Notes: generated by a model from the sequence alone, not told the origin. Positions 20,733 to 32,322 are shown, numbered from the stretch's first letter. The stretch: 64,000 nt of DNA from Leptidea sinapis (GCF_905404315.1 NC_066287.1:7192001-7256000); one strand, 5' to 3'. Made by a program: numbers and translations.

Positions 20733-20800
20733 AGTCAAAATCAAATAAAATTTATTAAATTAGGCTTAAATTGAGCCCTTTTGAATCATCATTATAAATA
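20733..20800 (-). mobile_element. Short LINE 3' end
   Basis: CAAGTCAAAATCAAATAAAA is the kind of sequence that begins reversed 3' ends of lepidopteran LINEs, as at 29903 and 21590. Only ~65 bp remain. Confidence 0.35.
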
Positions 20801-20869
20801 TTTGGCCGTAACATACAGAACTAACTTGTGCTGCATCCAATATATTTAATCTTGTTTAAATAATATAAA

Positions 20870-21225
20870 TCTATACTAATAGTATAAAGCTGCAGTGTTT
20901 GTTTGTTTGTTTGTTTGTTTGAACACGCTAATCTCTGGTACTACTGGTCCGATTTGAATGATTCTTTCAGTGTTGGGTAGTCCATTTATCGAGGAAGGCT
21001 ATAAGGCTATGTTTTTTTTTTTCAAAATTAGGGATGCGTAATAAAATTGCTATTTTGTAACATAAGGTGTAAAATCGAAAACCTATTTTTGCGTGCGCTG
21101 CAAAAACTATTGACAATAGAACAAAATGATGCACAGGCTATAATATAGGCAATATTTTATTACTTATAAAACTATCGCGTGAATTATACTTTATATGGCA
21201 AAACAACGTTTGCCGGGTCAGCTAG
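20870..21225 (+). mobile_element. Helitron-type element J, complete
   Basis: Starts TCTATACTAATAGTATAAAG after A, passes a (GTTT)n run (20897-20920), TGGTCCGATTTGAATGATTC and TTTCAGTGTTGGG. It ends with a hairpin (GGCAAA...TTTGCC), GGGTCAG and CTAG before T. 356 bp, non-coding. Best-preserved ends in the window. Confidence 0.7.
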
Positions 21226-21589
21226 TTATTTCATAAAAAGTAATAAATAATAAACTGTACAAATATAAATTATCGTATATTGAAAGCATCAACCTTTAGA
21301 GTTTGAACTCATTGTTTGTGTAAGGATGCTTCGTGAACATGATGGTCGTGATTACTGTTATAATTAGTAATTGCATCCAACGATGCATGTATTTTGTGAT
21401 CATGGTATCTATGTGATGTCGACATGAAAACACCAGGGAAATGTGTTCTTGTTAAGAGAAATTGACAACTGTGAATGAATACCATACATTTTTTCTACTT
21501 TATTTGACAATCCATCAATATTCATGCACATATGTAAAAATATATACAAAGGAGACTAAAAACTAAAATACACAGCAAAAATATCAAAT
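21226..21589. other. Unassigned
   Basis: No structure recognised. Confidence 0.3.
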
Positions 21590-21944
21590 TCAAATATTTT
21601 TATTCAAAATAGGATGGGACATCACTTATTGAAAGTAAAATATTTGTCTTTAAAAATTAAGACATTGAGTATCGTGCCAGATTTTGGCGAGACAACACAT
21701 CCTGAGGATGCCTCGTGTAGAGGCGAAAAACTTGTCGAATTGTTTAAAGAGAAATATAGGCGGAATTAACACTAAAGAAAACTCAAATCATTCGTATAAA
21801 GTAACATTGTACAATTCAACTTATTATTAAATAGTCTGAGGGCGGTCGCTCCATTCCCAACTTATGGTATCATTAATTTTTTTTCAACAATTCTTTTGAA
21901 TAACGTAATACTTTTGTTTTGAACATTTTCTGGGATCTTGTTGT
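21590..21944 (-). mobile_element. LINE family I, 3' end, internally disrupted
   Basis: Outer parts match 42124-42440 (ATTTTTATTCAAAATAGGAT; GTCGCTCCATTCCCA). Bases 21660-21795 differ and carry GATGCCTCGTGTAGAGGCG, also seen at 52665, so a second repeat has probably inserted. Confidence 0.5.
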
Positions 21945-22112
21945 AATAGTTATTTATGCAACTGTTGTGTAATAAGGGGTATTAAAACACGAATGTTGAT
22001 TATGGATGATGTAATGGTTATTAGAACATTGGGTGTTTTAATATTGGCAATAAGCTAACTGTTTCAGAATATTTAATAGAGGATTTAAAGCATGGTTGTA
22101 GATAAAAGCATA
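21945..22112 (+). repeat. Family H, deletion form (H2)
   Basis: Has both ends of H (TATTTATGCAACTGTTGTG; GCATGGTTGTAGATAAA) but lacks the central ~220 bp. Confidence 0.65.
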
Positions 22113-22660
22113 TACATCGCCCCACAAAAGACTTACTAACTCGACTTAGCCGAGTAGTAGGCAGGGAGTCAATGACATTACGACGAAAGCTGGTTGACGT
22201 GGAATCAAATAAATTAAGTTGATGATTATTTTGAGAAAGTGTATTAAATTGGCGACAAATACGATTGATGCAGGAGTGATAAGCTAGGTTAGTACGGCTA
22301 CGATTGTCTAATGGCCGTTCCCAATATACTATCTACAGATAAAGATAAATTAGTACCTTTAAATTAGCTGTCCATAATCTGAAGCTGTCCCAATATCCCG
22401 ATTAGTCATTCTTATCGCCTCATATTGGGACGCGTGAATTGCAATTTCAATACAAAAATCTTTCGCTGGTAAGATATACGTCCTCGCATTGATAAGGTGA
22501 GTTACCTTCGATACGTTTATTGAGACAGAAAAGTCAACAATAGTTACGATTTTTATCTCAAGTAAGCGATAGACTGAATATTGGGAACGGCCATTAATAT
22601 GTTGTCGGTACAAACTGTGCGTTTAGGGATTTTACAATTGAAATTTATTCTTGGTAATTA
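22113..22660 (-). pseudogene. Probable LINE RT C-terminal fragment split by a MITE
   Basis: On the minus strand, bases 22660-22595 and 22311-22113 form one open frame once the family G element is removed. It reads KIPKRTVCTDNILDNRS, then RTNLAYHSCINRICRQFN, then LFDSTSTSFRRNVIDSL. The RTN...NRI...LF..S...FR pattern resembles the end of some retrotransposon RTs. Removing 22312-22594 plus one TAA keeps the frame exactly. Protein identity is tentative. The family H insertion at 21945-22112 cuts its 3' side. Confidence 0.4.
22312..22594. repeat. Family G MITE (G2)
   Basis: Terminal inverted repeats TGGCCGTTCCCAATATAC and TATTGGGAACGGCCA; flanked by TAA at 22309-22311 and 22595-22597. The 3-bp TWA target and GGCC-start ends suggest PIF/Harbinger type. 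Non-coding. Confidence 0.65.
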
Positions 22661-22984
22661 TGAAGTATCCGTTTGGTCTACTGGTATACTAAATCTACAT
22701 GGTAATACTGAATACATGGGCGATGCTGCAATTCGTTTGCAGAGGTTAAGCATCATTTCGGAACACTCCCCTTATTAAATTCGATAGAGCACATGAAATG
22801 TGTTTCTATCGAGGAGTGGATTGCGATTGATAGAGCCATCAGCTCAAGTGCAATCAATGAAGAGAGCTTTACTGCCATCTAATATACGTGCAAAGAAATA
22901 TAACAAGAAAAAGTTACTCAATGTATTTATTTTTTTTTAAATATCTAATCAACGCAGACTCTTTAAACGACTACCACTTTGACG

Positions 22985-23515
22985 CACATAGGCTCGATCA
23001 TTAGAGCGTACTCAGACTTTGATGATACTTTACTTACGTAAAAATTAGCTGAGTGTAAGTTAAGCATAATCTTTGATTTTGTTTTTAATAGTTATGTATG
23101 CAACTGTTGTGTAAGAAGGGGTATTAAAACACGAATGTGGGTTTGTGATAATAGTATCACATGAGTGTTTTAAACCTGTTGCATACAAGACTTTATCTTC
23201 ACCCATAATATGAATCCTCTATAAAAGATTCTGAAACAGTTAGCTTACTGCTAACATAAAAAAAGTCAGTCCTTGTCTATAATATCATCCAAAGGAGTGT
23301 TCTTATGAAAACGGATGATATAATGTTGTACTGAATTTCATTACAACAATCGTTTGGGTCATGTTATTGTTATTAGGACATTAGAATCTTTAATAGAAGA
23401 TTTAAAGCATGGGTGTAGATAAAGTCATTTGACACCTGAAAATATGCTGAGCTTAAGACAGCTTTACCACACTCAGGTAAGTTTTACGTAAGTAAAGTCT
23501 GAGTCTCTACTCATG
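22985..23515. repeat. Family T hairpin repeat hosting H3
   Basis: Left arm has ACTCAGACTTTGATGATAC and TTTACTTACGTAAAA. The right arm, after the H insertion, has TTTTACGTAAGTAAAGTCTG. The arms are inverted with respect to each other, with H3 sitting in the loop. Confidence 0.6.
23088..23423 (+). repeat. Family H MITE (H3)
   Basis: Full short form: GCAACTGTTGTG hairpin, GATAATAGTATCACATGAG, TACAAGACTTTATCT, AACAGTTAGCTTACTG, AAAACGGATGATATAATG, and end GGGTGTAGATAAA. Confidence 0.7.
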
Positions 23516-23557
23516 CTTAGGCTTAGATCTATATAGAATACTTAGAACTTTAAAAAA

Positions 23558-23850
23558 AATTGTTTAGATTTGAAAGGGAAGAGCGACATCTCAAGTCAAT
23601 TTCCCTAATATGAAAATATTGGGGTTGAGCAGTTTATCAACTGTAAAGTAAATCCTGTAGATGGAGCCATAACCTGAGAGGTGAACAAGACATATTAAGA
23701 TTTATGAACCTTACGTCACTCGAACGGTTGGCTCTGTCGGAAGAGCGCTCGCACGGAACGCGAGAGGCTTTCGGATTCGCGTCCCGCATCGTTCATAAAT
23801 TTTGTTTTCTGTTATTTATCCCAGAAGTGAGGGTTGTAACTTAAAAAAAA
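23558..23850 (+). repeat. Family C repeat, nearly complete (C4)
   Basis: Reference copy: AAAGGGAAGAGCGACATC, TTGGGGTTGAGCAGTTTATC, CCATAACCTGAGAGG, a tRNA-like segment with A box (TGGCTCTGTCGGAAGAGCGC) and mutated B box, CCCGCATCGTTCATAAA, and AGTGAGGGTTGTAACTT. Not a gene: the B box reads GGATTCGCGTCC and the stems do not pair. Confidence 0.65.
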
Positions 23851-23899
23851 TAGTATAAAAAAAATACAAAAATATAACATATTATTATTCAGAAAAAAC

Positions 23900-24206
23900 A
23901 ACATAACACCAGTGGGAGGCTCCTTTGCACAGGATGCCGTCTAGATTACGGGTACCACTACGGCGCCTATTTCTGCCGTGAAGCAGTAATGTGTAAACAT
24001 TACTGTGTTTCAGTCTGAAGTGCGCCGTAGCTAGTGAAATACTGGGCAAATGAAACTTAACATCTTGACAAGGTGACGAGCGCAATTGCAGAGCCGCTCA
24101 GAATTTTTGAGTTATTCAAGAATCCTGATCGGCACTTTCATTGTAATTGGTAGGGCTTATCAATTACCATCAGCTGAACGTCCTGCGCGTCTCGTCCCTT
24201 ATTTTC
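23900..24206 (-). repeat. Family A, near complete (A4)
   Basis: Minus copy from CAGTGGGAGGCTCC to CGTCTCGTCCCTTATTTTC (plus), flanked by an A-run. Confidence 0.7.
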
Positions 24207-24478
24207 ATAAAAAAAAAACAACGTAATGAGGGTGTATTATACGTTCAACCTGTTTGAACTTAAATATCAATTTCCTGCGCGTGTTCTAGTTCCATATTCG
24301 GAAATAAAAATAAAATAGCACAAATGAATATTAATGACCGACATGACCTGTTTCACCCTTGAAGTCAAGTGTCGAAATAAACCCTGAAGGCCGAAAGGAG
24401 CAAGATGCCTACACTTATTTATTATTTGCTCTTGGGAAAACTTTTGTTTCCGATCAAATGTATTTTACGGCTTTTATT

Positions 24479-24618
24479 TGTAATAGTTATTTATGCAACT
24501 CTTGTGTAATAAGGGGTATTAAAAACACGAATGTGGGTTTATTGACAATAGTATCACATGAGTGTTTTAATACCTAATTACGAACAGTTGCATACAAGAC
24601 CTTATCTACACCCATAAT
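24479..24618 (+). repeat. Family H, 5' module only (H4)
   Basis: Ends after CTACACCCATAATGG; the second hairpin module is absent. Confidence 0.6.
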
Positions 24619-24639
24619 GGAATTGGTTATAAATTTAAC

Positions 24640-25015
24640 GGTTTTTAAAAGGCATAAAAGGCATTTAATTTTACAAAATTGGTTTCTTTAGAATTCTATT
24701 TCTAACCTTACACCGTTTTGGAAACAAATGGCGCTCTGAGAGAGAAAAAGCGGCGCAAGAAACTCTCCAAGCATTCCTTTTTTGCGCTCTTTTTTAATAA
24801 AATATACAATTTTGTACTGTCATTTTTATTGCTATAAATTAATCATAATCTAGGCCCAGGTTGTCCGATCACTTAGATATTTAGCTGTGGAGTAGTAGGA
24901 TTTACGACAGAGACAATTTTTAATAAAACATTTCAATTTATTTATAGATAATGCCTGAACAGTGGCTGGGACTTTATTATAAAAGTGTATACATTTACCC
25001 TTAAAGCTATTAAGT
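24640..25015 (-). mobile_element. CR1-like LINE, 5'-truncated 3' end
   Basis: Minus copy of the last ~370 bp of the element at 34521: RT C-terminal codons, the stop in CTAGGCCCAGG context, 3' UTR with GCGCTCTGAGAGAG, and the (TTTTATGCC)n tail at 24645-24665. Confidence 0.75.
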
Positions 25016-25625
25016 AATGGCTAAAACCAGTTTGTATCTGTTAATTCATTCGGAATGATATCGTAAACCGTTTTTAACCGGTTAATTCGGTAAGATTGAA
25101 ACAAGACGAAGGCACCTACTAATTCGTAAATCACTGTACGCCGTTAATTGTTTTTTAGTGCGGAATTAAATGGTTTTATTATTATTAAATATTAAGCACA
25201 GTTCAAGGATGTCAACTTGTATCACATAACATTAACTGTGTTACTTATAAGTAAAGTTATACTAAGTTTAAAACTTTTTATCCTTATCTTACCTTTGTCA
25301 CTACAGAATTACATGACAGGGGGAAGTAATTTTAAGCTTGGAGTAACTTTACACTGCGTTTATTAATAAGAAAGTAAGAGTATTGACTAAATTATTTTAT
25401 TGTTTTCAATATTTTTTTTCTAACTGATGAAAGAGTTACAAGCAAATGACTGTTCATGACTCTGAGTCAAGGAATTTTGATTTTATCATAAAGTTTAAAT
25501 CTAAAAATCCTTATTGAGGTTTTAAATTTATTTAAAACTAGGTAACTAATTAAAACGTAAACAGTTTGCCGAAAATACCTAAGAAATCCAACATACAGAA
25601 AAATTAAATGAATAGTAAGTGTATT
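25016..25625. other. Unassigned AT-rich
   Basis: No family, RNA or frame recognised. Confidence 0.3.
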
Positions 25626-25935
25626 TTTATAGAAATAAGGGTTGAGACGAGCAGTTGATGGTAATTAAAACACCCTGCTCTTTACAATGCAATGCCACTC
25701 AGGATTCTTAAAATAGCCATAAACTCTGAGGGGCACTACAATTGCGCTCGTCACCTTGAGACATAAGATGTTAAGTCTCGTTTACCCAGAAATTTCACTA
25801 GCTACGGCGCCCTTCAGAGCGAAAAACAATAATGTAAACACTTTACACTATTACTGCTTCACGGCAGAAATAGGTGCCGTTGTGGTACCCATAATCTAGC
25901 CGCCATCATGTGCAAAGGAGCCTCTCAATGGTAAA
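25626..25935 (+). repeat. Family A (A5)
   Basis: Nearly full plus copy, AATAAGGGTTGAGACGAGC to TGCAAAGGAGCCTCTCAATG, with the small inverted pair around 25690-25730 intact. Confidence 0.7.
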
Positions 25936-26032
25936 ATTTGGTATTTAGATAAAATACTTTTTGTAGGACTTAAACTCCTGTAAATTTGTTTTTATTATTA
26001 TATTAGTTTCTGCGTATAAAATTACATTATTA

Positions 26033-26655
26033 ACCGACTTCAAAAAAGGAGGAGGTTCTCAATTCGTCGGTATTTTTTTTTATGTTTGTTACCTCAAAAC
26101 TTTCGACTGTGTGAACCGATTTTAATAATTCTTTTTTATTTGAAAGCTGGTGCTTCCCGAATGGTCCCATTGTAATTTGGTCCAAATCTGACAATGGAAT
26201 CCATGAGAAAACCATAAAAGTCTTAAATTTTGCTATACATACGTATAGCAAAGTGGATAATAAATTTACGAATAACTCAATATCGCGCCAACCGATTTCG
26301 ATGATTCTTCTTTTATTAGAAAGCATATACGAGTTCTTCAAAGATAGTTTGGTAAGAGTTTGGTTAGGTTCTGATAACGGAATCCATGACAAATTAACGG
26401 AACACTGTCTGTAATCAAATTGCAAAGTACTTACGTTCATTGCTGCATTGATAAATTTAGTATATTTACACATATTTAGACAGTTTGTTAGTAAGTGTAC
26501 TTCAAATTCACTTAAAATCATAAAATAAAAATAATCGTAACTAGAATAAGATTAATAATTTAGATTGTATAAAAATACGCAATAATTTTTATAGTTTTTA
26601 GTGCACATTATATCTATTGTTTTGGAATAGTGTTTTTGAAGGCGGTTGTTTTTTT
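26033..26655. mobile_element. Family S element with inverted ends (S2)
   Basis: Bounded by AACCGACTTCAAAAA (26034) and TTTTTGAAGGCGGTT (26634), inverted copies of one end. The interior has two diverged direct repeats: ACCGATTTTAATAATTC plus TCTGACAATGGAATCCATGA (26116-26205), and ACCGATTTCGATGATTC plus TCTGATAACGGAATCCATGA (26290-26390). A 163-codon minus frame (26030-26521) spans it; because the repeat translates twice as SWIPLS, it is probably a by-product. I recognise the AACCGACTTCAA ends as abundant in arthropod genomes, but not the class. Confidence 0.6.
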
Positions 26656-27719
26656 GCTAAAATTTTTTTATTATTATTTCAGCTAGCCCGACGTTTCACG
26701 ACCTTTTCAGGGGGATAATAATTAAATAAAACAATAATAAAAATGAAACTTTTACGCAAAAACTAATGAAAAACAGTTACAATTCACGCGTTTTAATATT
26801 TCAAAAAGTGTTTTATTTAAATGTGTAATAATCGCGTTAAATAAAGAAAATACTAAGTTTATTTAGTTTTATTTCACATACAATAATAAATAAAAATAAA
26901 TAATTACAAATTTCTCAGGCGTATAAATCATTTCAAGCTAATAAAGCTTGTTATAAAAAAAACTTCCCTCGAATCCGAACTACAAGCTAATTAACACAAC
27001 ACAATTATAAATTTGTTGTCTAGACACTTCACAAACTAAAGTCAACCAGAGTAGCTTCAGTGACAATGCGAGCCGGGCGCAAATGTAATTTATTTCACGT
27101 AGAAATGCTCTCCAACTTTCAACTCTCTCGCCTGTGCCAACTAACCCTTGAAAGAAGTCTGTTGAAAATGCACTCTATTTCAATGTAGCTGCTATTGTGC
27201 GAGAAATCTGTTTAATGTACGAAGTAATATATGTTGTTTACGGTGACTTTGTAAGCATTATCTGACTGATGCTAACGGAGATAACATAATATATAAAATA
27301 AGAACGTATATTTAAATATTTACTGTGTTATTACAAAGAAGTTTAAAGTATTACAAAAAAGTTATATTAAAAATCTTTGTCTTGCTGTTTAGCGTTCAAA
27401 AATGTTTAGACATTGCTTATATTTAAACATGAGTCGAAGCTTGTCTAAGGTGTGTCTAACGAATAGGTCATATACAGGAAGATTTAGATTATACGATGAC
27501 AGATAGATGACAGCTGACAAAAATTGCGTTCTGTTCCATTAATGATTCCTGTACACTTCAGTTTATGTTGTGCTTAACGACGTTTTAGCTAAACACTGTT
27601 TTGTAATAGAAAAAGGTAAACTCCATTTTAGACGTTGTTATAGTTAGGTCACTGTTTAAGAAAACAAATGTCTAACTCATGTTTACATTTTTTTGTAATA
27701 ACACTAAAAAAGTAAAATA
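26656..27719. other. Unassigned
   Basis: Bases 26985-27165 share short blocks with 14065 and 15570-15620 (CAATTATAAATTTGTTGTC; AATGTAATTTATTTCAC), suggesting an undelimited repeat. No frame. Confidence 0.3.
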
Positions 27720-27905
27720 ATATGAACAACCCATGCGTCACTCGAACGTTTAGCTTAGTTGGAAGAGCGCTCGGACGGAACCGGAAAGGTCGAGGGTTCG
27801 AGTCCCGCATCGTTCATAAATTTTGGTTACGAATTTAATTTGTAATAAATATTTTTTCTTAAAATTCAGTAACGTATTTGTTTTGGTTATCTAAAAGTGT
27901 TTTAA
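27720..27905 (+). repeat. Family C, tRNA-like part (C5)
   Basis: tRNA-like segment 27738-27818 with A box TAGCTTAGTTGGAAGAGCGC and a perfect B box GGGTTCGAGTCCC. It lacks the family's 5' 130 bp. Of all C copies it has the best pol III boxes, but no convincing acceptor stem. Confidence 0.55.
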
Positions 27906-28275
27906 TTAAATTTTATTTTAAAAATGATTGATGTTTCACGGGCGAGCCGTCCTGTTTGTGATTGATCGTGCGGTTGCAGTTTGATAATGTTAAGTGCTTC
28001 TAGAACGGTACAACAATGTCATATAGTGACCCGTTAATTCCATTAAAATTTGCACTTACTTGATATTATAAATATGGTTAAAATTGTAGATACTGTCTAT
28101 TAAAGGAGCATTACTCATAAATAATTCGCTGTTGTGAGTCCTTTGGTGTTACCAGCGCATAACATTGAAATTGTCAAAAGTTGAGGAGATTTCTCTAAAG
28201 TTTAAAATACATCATAATATATATGTTTATTTTGAGGCAGAATATATAGTTAATAGTTCCAAAGCCTGTGTTTTT
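27906..28275. other. Unassigned
   Basis: No structure recognised. Confidence 0.3.
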
Positions 28276-28662
28276 TATAGTTATTTATGCAACTGTGTGT
28301 AATAAGGGGGTATTAAAACACGGCGAAGCCGAGTGTGATAATAGTATCACATGAATGTTTAAATATCTAATTTTCAAAAGTTGCATACAAGACTTTATCA
28401 ACACCCATAATATGAATCCTCTATAAAAGATTCTGAAACAGTTAGCTTACTGCTAACATTAAAAAAGCCAGTCCTAGTAACCATAATATTATCGAACGGA
28501 GTGTTATTATGAAAACGGATGATATAATGTTGTACTGAATTTCATTACAACACTCGTTTGGATGATGTAATGGTTATTTGGAGATTTTTATTTGTGTGTT
28601 TTAATGTTGGTAATAAGCTAACTGCTTTAGAATCTTTAATAGATGATTTAAAGCATAGGTGT
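28276..28662 (+). repeat. Family H MITE (H5)
   Basis: Full short form in plus orientation, including both hairpin modules and the ACACTCGTTTGGATGATG block missing or altered elsewhere. Confidence 0.7.
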
Positions 28663-29177
28663 AGATAATATTTACTTACAGACTCACAAAAAAATGAAAA
28701 CTTGAGCAGGTAATATAAAAGGTTTCATATTTTACTAACCATGCAAAGAGGATACGCTAAAATTAAGCATAATGTAAAGTAACTTTGAAACAATTCAAAA
28801 AAGGTCTGCTTAAGTGATTAATTACAACGACCCTTTGCGGAGAGGTCGGCCGTGAAATTTGGGAGCACATGTTTCCAAAAGGTGTAACGTGAAAGAGTAA
28901 TAAAATTGAAAAGCATTTCTCTGAAACGAGTTGATTGCTCTGTGCAATGCAGCCGTGTCGTGTGTCGAAAGCCTTGTTGACACCGCCTCATTTCCGATCC
29001 ATGAAATGAGCTTCAGTGGGATCCAATAATGACGGGTTGGAGATTGGAGATTACAGCGTGCACAGTTAACGAGAACCATTAATTCAGAGAAGCAATTGCA
29101 GTTTCATTTATCAGACAAGTTTCGTTTTTGTTTTTTCAACACACTCGCTCGTAAAGTGAGCCTTATTACATCGTTTT
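28663..29177. other. Unassigned, GC-richer block 28825-29070
   Basis: An 85-codon frame runs on minus from 29079 to 28822 and includes Cys and Trp residues, but I recognise no domain and see no splice signals that help. Single-copy within the window. Confidence 0.25.
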
Positions 29178-29703
29178 ATAAGGCATAAAAAGGCATACAA
29201 GGCATTTATTTTCTCAAAATTGATTCCTTCAGAATTCTTTTTGATGTCGTTTATAATATACTAGACACTACTACCGCTTTGGAAACAAATTGCGCCCTGA
29301 GAGAGAAGAAGAGGCGCAAGAAACTCTCCCAGCATTTTCGATTAGATATTCAGCAGTGGGGTAGTAGGATTTACGACAGAGCCATTTTTAATAAAACATT
29401 GTAATTTATTTATAGATTATCCCTGAACAGTGGCTAGGACTTTATTATAAAAGTGTATACATTTACCCTTATAGCTATTATGTATCTTATGAAGCCTACT
29501 AGAATTAGTTACAAGCAATTTCTAGTGTTATAATAATGAAAATCACTATTAAGAGTAAAATCGTATATTAAATTTTCATAAATGTATTGACAATGAACAC
29601 TCATAATATTTATTTCTATAAATGTTTCTTTGAGAGACTGTCTATAACCAAACTGATATATAGCACGAACAGAATAATACACACGTGCATAACAATATTT
29701 CAC
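29178..29703 (-). mobile_element. CR1-like LINE, 5'-truncated 3' end
   Basis: About 525 bp: RT fragment RAIYQFGYRQSLKETF (shared with the 34521 element), the 3' UTR, and a tail of imperfect AAGGCATAA units at 29180-29202. There is a deletion relative to the long copy around 29330 (GCATTTT to CGATTAG). Confidence 0.75.
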
Positions 29704-29902
29704 GCTAGTGCATGTTAGAATTATCCCAACAAAGTTAAGTAAGTACCTAACTGCGAATTATATGAGAGGTAACAGAGCATTTTCAATTTAAACGGGTAAT
29801 ATAGTTTTTTGTGTATCAACAAAGAGGTATTATGCCGCTGAAAATCCATTTACATGTTTGGAACAAAAAAAAGTGTCCCAAATTAAATCGAAGAAACACA
29901 AT

Positions 29903-30665
29903 AATATAGTCAAAGTCAAAAAATCTTTATTCACTGTAAAACTTTATAAGTTATTTAGTGCAAGTCAGGATGAAGTACAAAAGTTACAATAGCATTCAAA
30001 TGAGTATAACAATATTCATTAACAAAATTTAGAACATTAATTCCAACTATCTTTATCATTCAAATAATCTTTCACATTATAATAGGCCTTAGATGTTAAT
30101 TTATTTTTTACGATACATTTAAATTTTTTAATCAGTAATATTTTAATTTCATTTGGGAGTTTGTTATAAAATATAACACAATCCACTTTAAAAGATTTAG
30201 CAATTTTACGGAGCCTAGTAGATGGAATTGCGAGTTTATGTTTGTTTCGAGTATTGACACTATGTACATCACTATTCTTTTTAAATTGGCTAATATTTTT
30301 ATGAGCGTATAGGACCTCCTATACGAACGAGAATCTTCTCGTATATGTACTGGCGGTGTACTGTAATAATATTTATTTCACTAAACTTTTTTCTCAATGA
30401 ATCCCTTGAACGCATTTTATAGACTGCTTGAATTGCTCTTTTCTGCAGCACAAATATGTTTTCAATATCTGCAGCCCTACCCCACAGTATAATTCCATAA
30501 GACCTGACACTATGAAAGTAGCTGAAATATACAAGTCTAGCCGTTTCAACATCTGTCAGCCGCCTAATTTTTTTTATCGCAAATACTGCAGAGCTAAGTC
30601 GATTACATAAGTTTTTTATGTGAGCACCCTATTGTAGCTTAAAGTCTAATGTAATGCCTAGGAAT
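29903..30665 (-). mobile_element. CR1-like LINE family V, 3' part
   Basis: Minus translation of 30600-30300 gives IKKIRRLTDVETARLVYFSY, GIILWGRAADIENIFVLQKR and MRSRDSLRKKF, the RT C-terminal region, clearly related to but distinct from the 34521 family. The frame carries breaks. The 3' end on plus starts TCAAAGTCAAAAAATCTTTA. Pieces of the same family lie at 55010 and 58350. Confidence 0.65.
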
Positions 30666-30810
30666 GATATAAATATATACAATTCAGTATAATTTGTTAT
30701 AATATATGAATTTTATTTTTAAGGTTATAATTTTTAAGAAGGCTGTATGGCTATATGTAATCAATAACATTTGGCGCGTGCAGAAAAAACTTTCGCGCCG
30801 TTTCCCATAA

Positions 30811-31110
30811 TCTAATATATAAAATTCTCATGACGCGGTGTTTGTAGTTGACCGATTCTCATGAAATTTTGAGTGCATATGGGTAGGTCTGAGAATTGGA
30901 CAACATCTATTTTTCATCCCCCTAAATGTTAAGGGTGGTCCACACCAAATATTTTTTTTTTGTTTTTTTGACATTTTGTTTTAAATTTGTTTGATTATGA
31001 GTCAACATCAAAAAATACATACAACTACAAATTTTCACCCATCTACGATCAACAGTTACTTTTGTATCGCGTTTTAATATCGGCACTACAACGTTTGCTG
31101 GGTCAGCTAG
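30811..31110 (+). mobile_element. Helitron-type element J
   Basis: A|TCTAATATATAAAATTCTC ... CTACAACGTTTGCTGGGTCAGCTAG|T; 300 bp with the family's ACCGATTCTCATGAAATTTTG and ATTTTTCATCCCCCTAAATG blocks. Confidence 0.65.
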
Positions 31111-31149
31111 TTGTCATAATATTGTTTGAACGTTGTATGTAATTTTTTC

Positions 31150-31300
31150 GCTGTATTTTTATAGCAATAAGGGACGAGAAGAACAGGACGTTCAGCTAAT
31201 GGTAATTGATACGCCCTACCTATTACAATGCAGTGCCACTCAGGATTCTTGAAAAACCCAAAAATTCTGAGCGCCACTAAATCGCGCTTTTTTTTTAAAA
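31150..31300 (+). repeat. Family A, truncated (A6)
   Basis: First ~150 bp only, ending in a T-run. Confidence 0.6.
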
Positions 31301-31340
31301 AAACTAGTATAACATGGACATTTTTAACAATTTGAAGAAG

Positions 31341-31676
31341 TTAATAAACGCACGAAAAACAAGACCTGTTTCCCGTCGATTTTTTTAAAATCTTACGACA
31401 TTGATATTAGGCTTGGGCTCCAGACCTATACAGCCTACTATTAAATTAATTTATTTTTTATTTATTTAAATTTTAATTTCTATTATGTCTTACAAAAGGC
31501 AAATAAATTAAAGTAAATAACAAATTCTATCTCTGAACTTTTTATTGTGTTTGGCTGTATTCTCATTTCTTTTCCTTAATGTAGATACGTTTATGCACTT
31601 GTGCACAAAAATCAATTTTGTGCAGCCTATATCGTGCACAAATAAGCAATTTCAGAGCATGAGAAGTGAAAATATT
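31341..31676. repeat. Family U repeat (U1)
   Basis: Same sequence as 54957-55440. Contains CACTTGTGCACAAAAATC and GTGCAGCCTATATCGTGCAC, a set of GTGCAC palindromic sites. Class unknown. Confidence 0.6.
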
Positions 31677-32119
31677 TTTTCTTGTCAGTATATTGTGTAA
31701 CGGGCCTATCTATAAATGCACGAGTATTGAGCATTTCCTCCCCTACGCAGATATTATCGACCACAGCTCCTAGCTATCAATCGTAGACTCTACATCCACG
31801 AATAGACAATAGAAATGTTGGCAGTATGCCATGAATTTATTTTCTTACATAGTATATGTAATAATACTTTAAATTACAGTGAATATTTAGGTTTTTATTT
31901 GATAACATTTAGGCCTAAAATAGTCTATAAAAGAATGAGAAATTAGTACAAATGCCTTAAAGTGTATGTTAATTAAAGTCTTGTAATTTTTAAGTCTGTA
32001 TTAGGAATCTTTTAACATTCCTATGCATTTGTCATGTGTCATCATCTATACCACTTCCGAGGAAAGATTTGTATTTTTGTATGTGTTATTTTTTACATTA
32101 TCATTATAGTATCAGCCGG
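31677..32119. other. Unassigned
   Basis: No structure recognised. Confidence 0.3.
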
Positions 32120-32322
32120 AAGACGTCAAATGCCTCCCCCAAAGATCGCCACGACGATCGGTCCTGTGCTGCCCTCAACAATCCTACTCCGGCATTCTTG
32201 ACCAGATCGTCGGTCCTACCAACATCACGTCTTCCGGTATGTGGTCGCCATTCGAGGACTTGACTGCCCCAACGGCCATCTGTTCGCCGAACTATGTGCC
32301 CTGACCACTGTCACTTCAGTTT
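32120..32322 (-). mobile_element. RTE-type LINE, RT C-terminal fragment
   Basis: Minus strand carries a C-terminus like that of RTE proteins (the complement of GCCTCCCCCAAAGATCGCC encodes RSLGEA). It is shared with 38766-38900 and similar in kind to the end of the 9860 element. Degraded. Confidence 0.5.

Noticed and set aside
26030..26521. 163-codon protein gene
   Set aside because: Lies wholly within repeat S and translates internal DNA repeats; no known domain.
27738..27818. tRNA gene
   Set aside because: Good A and B boxes, but the acceptor stem does not pair and the same segment recurs in all family C repeats, so it is repeat-borne.
30811..31110. Autonomous Helitron
   Set aside because: Only 300 bp with no Rep/helicase coding; the ends alone match.
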